Below, in pieces: positions 60,790 through 64,000 of a stretch of DNA of 64,000 bases (position 1 is its first letter; each line of letters opens with the position of its first letter). The notes under the pieces are model-generated. The model was not told where the DNA came from. It saw nothing but the letters and a program-made list of their open reading frames with translations, and searched no databases. The translations under genes and the position numbers were made by a program. Location: contig CM064665.1 in NCBI GenBank assembly GCA_032717465.1, positions 24,543,088 through 24,607,087 of the forward strand, read 5' to 3'. This stretch comes from Coenobita brevimanus (Eukaryota > Arthropoda > Malacostraca > Decapoda > Coenobitidae).

Positions 60790-61116
60790 TGCATCATCCC
60801 CTCCCTTGATACAGTGTTGCCTTCTTCCTCCTTCACCTTCTGTTTTCTCCATCTTTAACTGCCATCCTGGCTTCCTATTTCTCCCATCTTTCCTGTCACT
60901 TTTTATTTTTCTTTCCTTTTCAGGTGGCTTTACACTGAGCGACAAGCCTGTTGGCCAGAAAACCATTTACAGCGATGGGTGGTAACAATATAAGCAATCC
61001 ATAAGTGTTCCCTACGTGTCAGCAAGTGGGTTGGCGTAGGGTTAGTGCCCCTCCCGGTAAAACAACTAACTCAAAGATAAACGACCACCCCTTACGGAAC
61101 TCTGGCTATAGATAGA
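60790..61116 (-). repeat. Dispersed repeat family C, long copy (inverted)
   Basis: Matches the inverse of 51827-52150, including 'ccttttcaggtggcttt', 'gttccctacgtgtcagcaagtgggttgg' and the 'tctggctatagatagatag' end. Confidence 0.72.
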
Positions 61117-61309
61117 TAGTTTATCCTTCCTCTGATCGTCTCCTGTTAAAAAAAGTGAACTTCATGCTGAGAAAGCCTTACAGTAGGAACACTAAACACA
61201 GACTGCTCACTGGAATGGCTAGTATATGTTTCACTCATAAATGAAGGTAATGAAATTCTCCCCAACCTATACGATTATGTACCTGTCATAACGCTTGTAA
61301 GGTAAAGAC

Positions 61310-61600
61310 TGTTTCATCCACTTCCTTTTCATGTGCATCTCTATACGCACTTCAGACATCCATTACTATTATACGTCAGTTCCTTTACGTCCATAATAGA
61401 CTTACATTGTCCTCTCACACAATCATTTACCGTTTCAAACACGCCTTTTGGTCTTCCACACTGCCTCCTTCCCTCAGCTTCACACACGCAGTCTCTACTT
61501 TCTCTCCATCTTATTCCTGTCCATTCTCCCCCCGATCATACCATTTTTAAGCGCCCTATTTTCTCACGTTTGATCACCATGTTTTCTTTGCGCCACGTTA
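61310..61600 (-). mobile_element. Possible LINE 3' end fragment
   Basis: The minus strand has CEAEGRRQCGRPKGVFETV, resembling the G-[KR]-R-x-x-G-R-P-[KR] tail box of LINE polyproteins. No other motif is intact. Confidence 0.3.
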
Positions 61601-61649
61601 CTGCCATCAAAATTATTATTATTGTTAGTAATGTATCGGTCGGCTTGCA

Positions 61650-61940
61650 CACGCGGACATGGCCAGGCACCTCTCTTATACACCCTCATACCGTGTTTTT
61701 CCGGTCCTGATGAGCAACTTCCAGTCCTTCATGTATGCAACAGGTCAACTCTGGAACTGTCTTCGTTTGCCTATGTTTCCTACAGTCTATGACCTTCAGT
61801 CTTTTAAATGCAGTGCGTCCAGGCATTTCGAAATAAACGGATCTTGAATCTGGCTCTGTTATTATTATTATTTTTTTCTTGGAGGGAATAGCTTTGCGGG
61901 CTTCTGGCCTTTGATTCCTTCTTCCTTGCCTTAAAAAAGA
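61650..61940 (+). mobile_element. CR1/Jockey-like LINE 3' end
   Basis: The frame 61659-61847 reads NFQSFMYATGQLWNCLRLPM, then YDLQSFKCSASRHFEINGS and a stop. This parallels SQSFIYATDHLWNCLPLSVF at 17816-18241. The 3' UTR continues with (ATT)n and 'gcgggcttctggcctttgattcc', as at 17740 and 32170. Truncated to the last 60 codons. Confidence 0.82.
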
Positions 61941-61959
61941 AAGAAAAAAAACTGAACCG

Positions 61960-62262
61960 TATGGCCTAGGAACATCACTATCTGTTACTGACAGACTGAC
62001 CCTCTCAGTGCCACACGCACGGGTGTAGGTGTGGATGGCTCCAGATATGTAAGACGTGAGAGTGCATGTGGAAAGTGTATTGGAGTGACTCTGCTTGTGA
62101 GTGAGAGATTCTGTGTATGTCCTCGAGGGTGCCAACATGAGACACACATGAAGGGACATAGTACTGTACGCTTAACTGTCCGTCCTTTTGTGGGATTGAA
62201 CCCAGGTCAGACTTGTTAGGTGCACGCCCTAGCAACCTGACCACCGAAGCCTCAATAGCAAC
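61960..62262 (-). mobile_element. tRNA-derived SINE-like element
   Basis: On the minus strand the head reads 'gcttcggtggtcaggttgctaggg' (A-box-like), then 'cctgggttcaatcccac' (B box) about 40 bp later. A body of 'cacatgcactctcacgtctta'-type text follows. Only one copy is in the window. Confidence 0.55.
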
Positions 62263-62410
62263 CCACGTAAGTATGGCTAACCATTAATGTTTCTGATGCT
62301 CTTGCTTTGATGGTTGATCCCAATAGCAAACCAAACCTCACACCCATTCCTTCATGTGGGCATTAGACTCACCTCTATAATCAGTCTTGTACTACGTACG
62401 TACACCAAGA

Positions 62411-62645
<235 letters not shown>

Positions 62646-63144
62646 TGAGCCGTACTATTAAAAAGACAATTTCATTAACTACCTTGTAAGTTTCAGCACA
62701 TCACGTTACAAGCGACGGTCACAGTTACACAAAAATTTTCAACACTTTATCTATTTGTCTGTGTATCTATCTAATCAATGTACCAGTCTACCTACGTACT
62801 TACACATGGAGCAAGTCTTCATTTTGGAGGACAGATTTCATAGGCAGTTCTAAATCATAATATCTTTACGTTCAAACGACCATTGCTGCTTCGATACGTA
62901 GATACAGTAGGTTGATATACCGTAACTGTGAAACGTAACAGGATTGCACATTATATCATAGGAACGTGACTTAAACCCTGTGTATGTGTGTGTGTGTGTG
63001 TGTAATTCACCGGGTCGGTCAGAATCACTTAATGGTCGTGATCGTCAGCTTTTACCCTCCCGGAAGGGAGCTGAGAGCTCATATAGTCCGATCTAAGGGC
63101 AAGGCTGTGACCTTCACACACGCACACACCCGTCCCCTTGCTCA

Positions 63145-63146
<2 letters not shown>
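62646..63146. other. No gene seen
   Basis: Only a short (GT)n at 62978-63002. No coding or RNA signal. Confidence 0.5.
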
Positions 63147-63186
<40 letters not shown>

Positions 63187-63213
63187 TTCTCTTTCTGTGT
63201 GTGCATGTGTAGC

Positions 63214-63284
<71 letters not shown>

Positions 63285-63313
63285 TTCTCTTTCTGTGTGT
63301 GCATGTGTAGCTC

Positions 63314-63349
<36 letters not shown>

Positions 63350-63432
63350 TCTCTTTCTGTGTGTGCATGTGTAGCTATTTCTGTGTGTGTGTGTGTGTGT
63401 GTGTTGAGATGTGTTTGTGTGGGTGTGTGTGT
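63147..63432. repeat. (GT)n with ~95-bp higher-order repeat
   Basis: (GT)n blocks are separated by 'gcttctctttctgtgtgtgcatgtgtagctctt' at about 63184, 63282 and 63348. This gives a higher-order tandem within the microsatellite. Confidence 0.92.
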
Positions 63433-63601
63433 GGGTGTTATTTCTTGCAAACTCCGGTATACAGTTGGGATCTGTTTTTTAATTAATTAATGTATAAATC
63501 TCTTGTATTTTTGTTATGGTACTCTTGATACAAAGGTGAGTGTTGACCTGGTGGTGGTGGACGCACAAACTTCTCCCATTAGGCTGCAGTAACCACCCCA
63601 A

Positions 63602-63602
<1 letters not shown>

Positions 63603-63675
<73 letters not shown>
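63603..63675. repeat. (CA)n microsatellite
   Basis: About 36 perfect CA units. The remaining sequence to 64000 has no recognised gene. Confidence 0.95.
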
Positions 63676-63678
<3 letters not shown>

Positions 63679-64000
63679 CCCAGGCAGGTCTTTCTTTTAC
63701 TTGCTTCACAATGGGCAGGTATTGTGCGAGTCCATTAGTCGCAGGATGGGTACACCTCACCACTCCTGGAAAGATGATTGTCCATGAGGAGGGGGGCTGG
63801 TTTGAACACAGTCCTGGCTCAGCCTGCTCCTTCTGAGATGCTGACAAATATAAGTTGTTATTTTAGGGCTAGACAGTGGATTTCAATTGAGACTTTCATA
63901 CATTAGAAATGTATCTGTCCTCTTGTTTTTCACTGTTTTCAGAAACCATCTCTTGGTTAGCAAACACTGAAAGAAAATAACATAATCACCAAGGTCTATG

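Noticed and set aside
62984..63486. Direct repeats with regular spacers that might suggest a CRISPR-like array
   Set aside because: The spacers are (GT)n and the repeats are variants of one sequence, so it is a higher-order microsatellite in a eukaryotic genome.

Overview
The window looks like ordinary eukaryotic intergenic and intronic DNA, most probably from an arthropod and plausibly a decapod crustacean. This is inferred from the very dense microsatellites (AC, AG, AT, AAT, CTA), the many LINE, SINE and MITE remnants, the GT-AG introns, and an insect/crustacean-like set of Harbinger, Tc1, piggyBac-like and CR1/Jockey-like elements. I cannot name the species. There are no bacterial operons, CRISPR arrays or rRNA genes, and no tRNA gene outside tRNA-derived SINE heads.

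Host gene. The only host gene I can support is split over the first 10 kb on the + strand. It is an enoyl-CoA delta isomerase (ECI2/PECI-like, crotonase fold) with exons at 1674-1835, 2500-2564 (tentative), 7521-7638 and 9604-9723. Its introns hold a 15-bp minisatellite about 1 kb long, several other minisatellites, a LINE 3' end and a TTAA-flanked 2.3-kb transposon. The 5' part (acyl-CoA-binding region, if present) and the 3' exons are outside the window or not recognised. A possible exon at 14397-14543 is unassigned.

Transposons by region. 45-831 is a deletion derivative of a Harbinger element that keeps the first part of both of its genes. 3429-5732 is a TTAA-flanked piggyBac-like element. 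10.0-12.3 kb holds two LINE pieces tail to tail. 16271-16828 is a TIR MITE. 17.25-18.9 kb is an inverted pair of tRNA-derived SINEs around a LINE 3' end. 19.06-19.77 kb is a MITE whose interior became a tandem array. 19.9-22.2 kb is a degenerate LINE with RT. 24431-27366 is a long-TIR Tc1/mariner-type element carrying a SINE and a second copy of the piggyBac-like sequence. 28.7-29.0 kb is a Tc1 transposase fragment. 31944-32154 is a near-perfect palindromic MITE. 31-37 kb and 44-46 kb are strongly purine/pyrimidine-asymmetric. 40.5-41.8 kb is a cryptic short-period repeat split by a SINE. 47-50 kb is a CR1/Jockey-like LINE.

The main find is at 53377-60383: a structurally complete 7.0-kb PIF/Harbinger transposon with TTA target-site duplications, about 57-bp terminal inverted repeats and two convergent spliced genes. 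These are a DDE transposase (+) and a MADF/Myb-like DNA-binding partner (-). Both carry a few TGA stops and indels, so this copy is recently dead. Its MADF gene has a 2.3-kb TTAA-flanked tandem MITE dimer in its last intron, and that dimer carries a further Harbinger-type MITE, giving three nested layers. The rest of the window (60.4-64 kb) is LINE/SINE debris and long GT/CA microsatellites.
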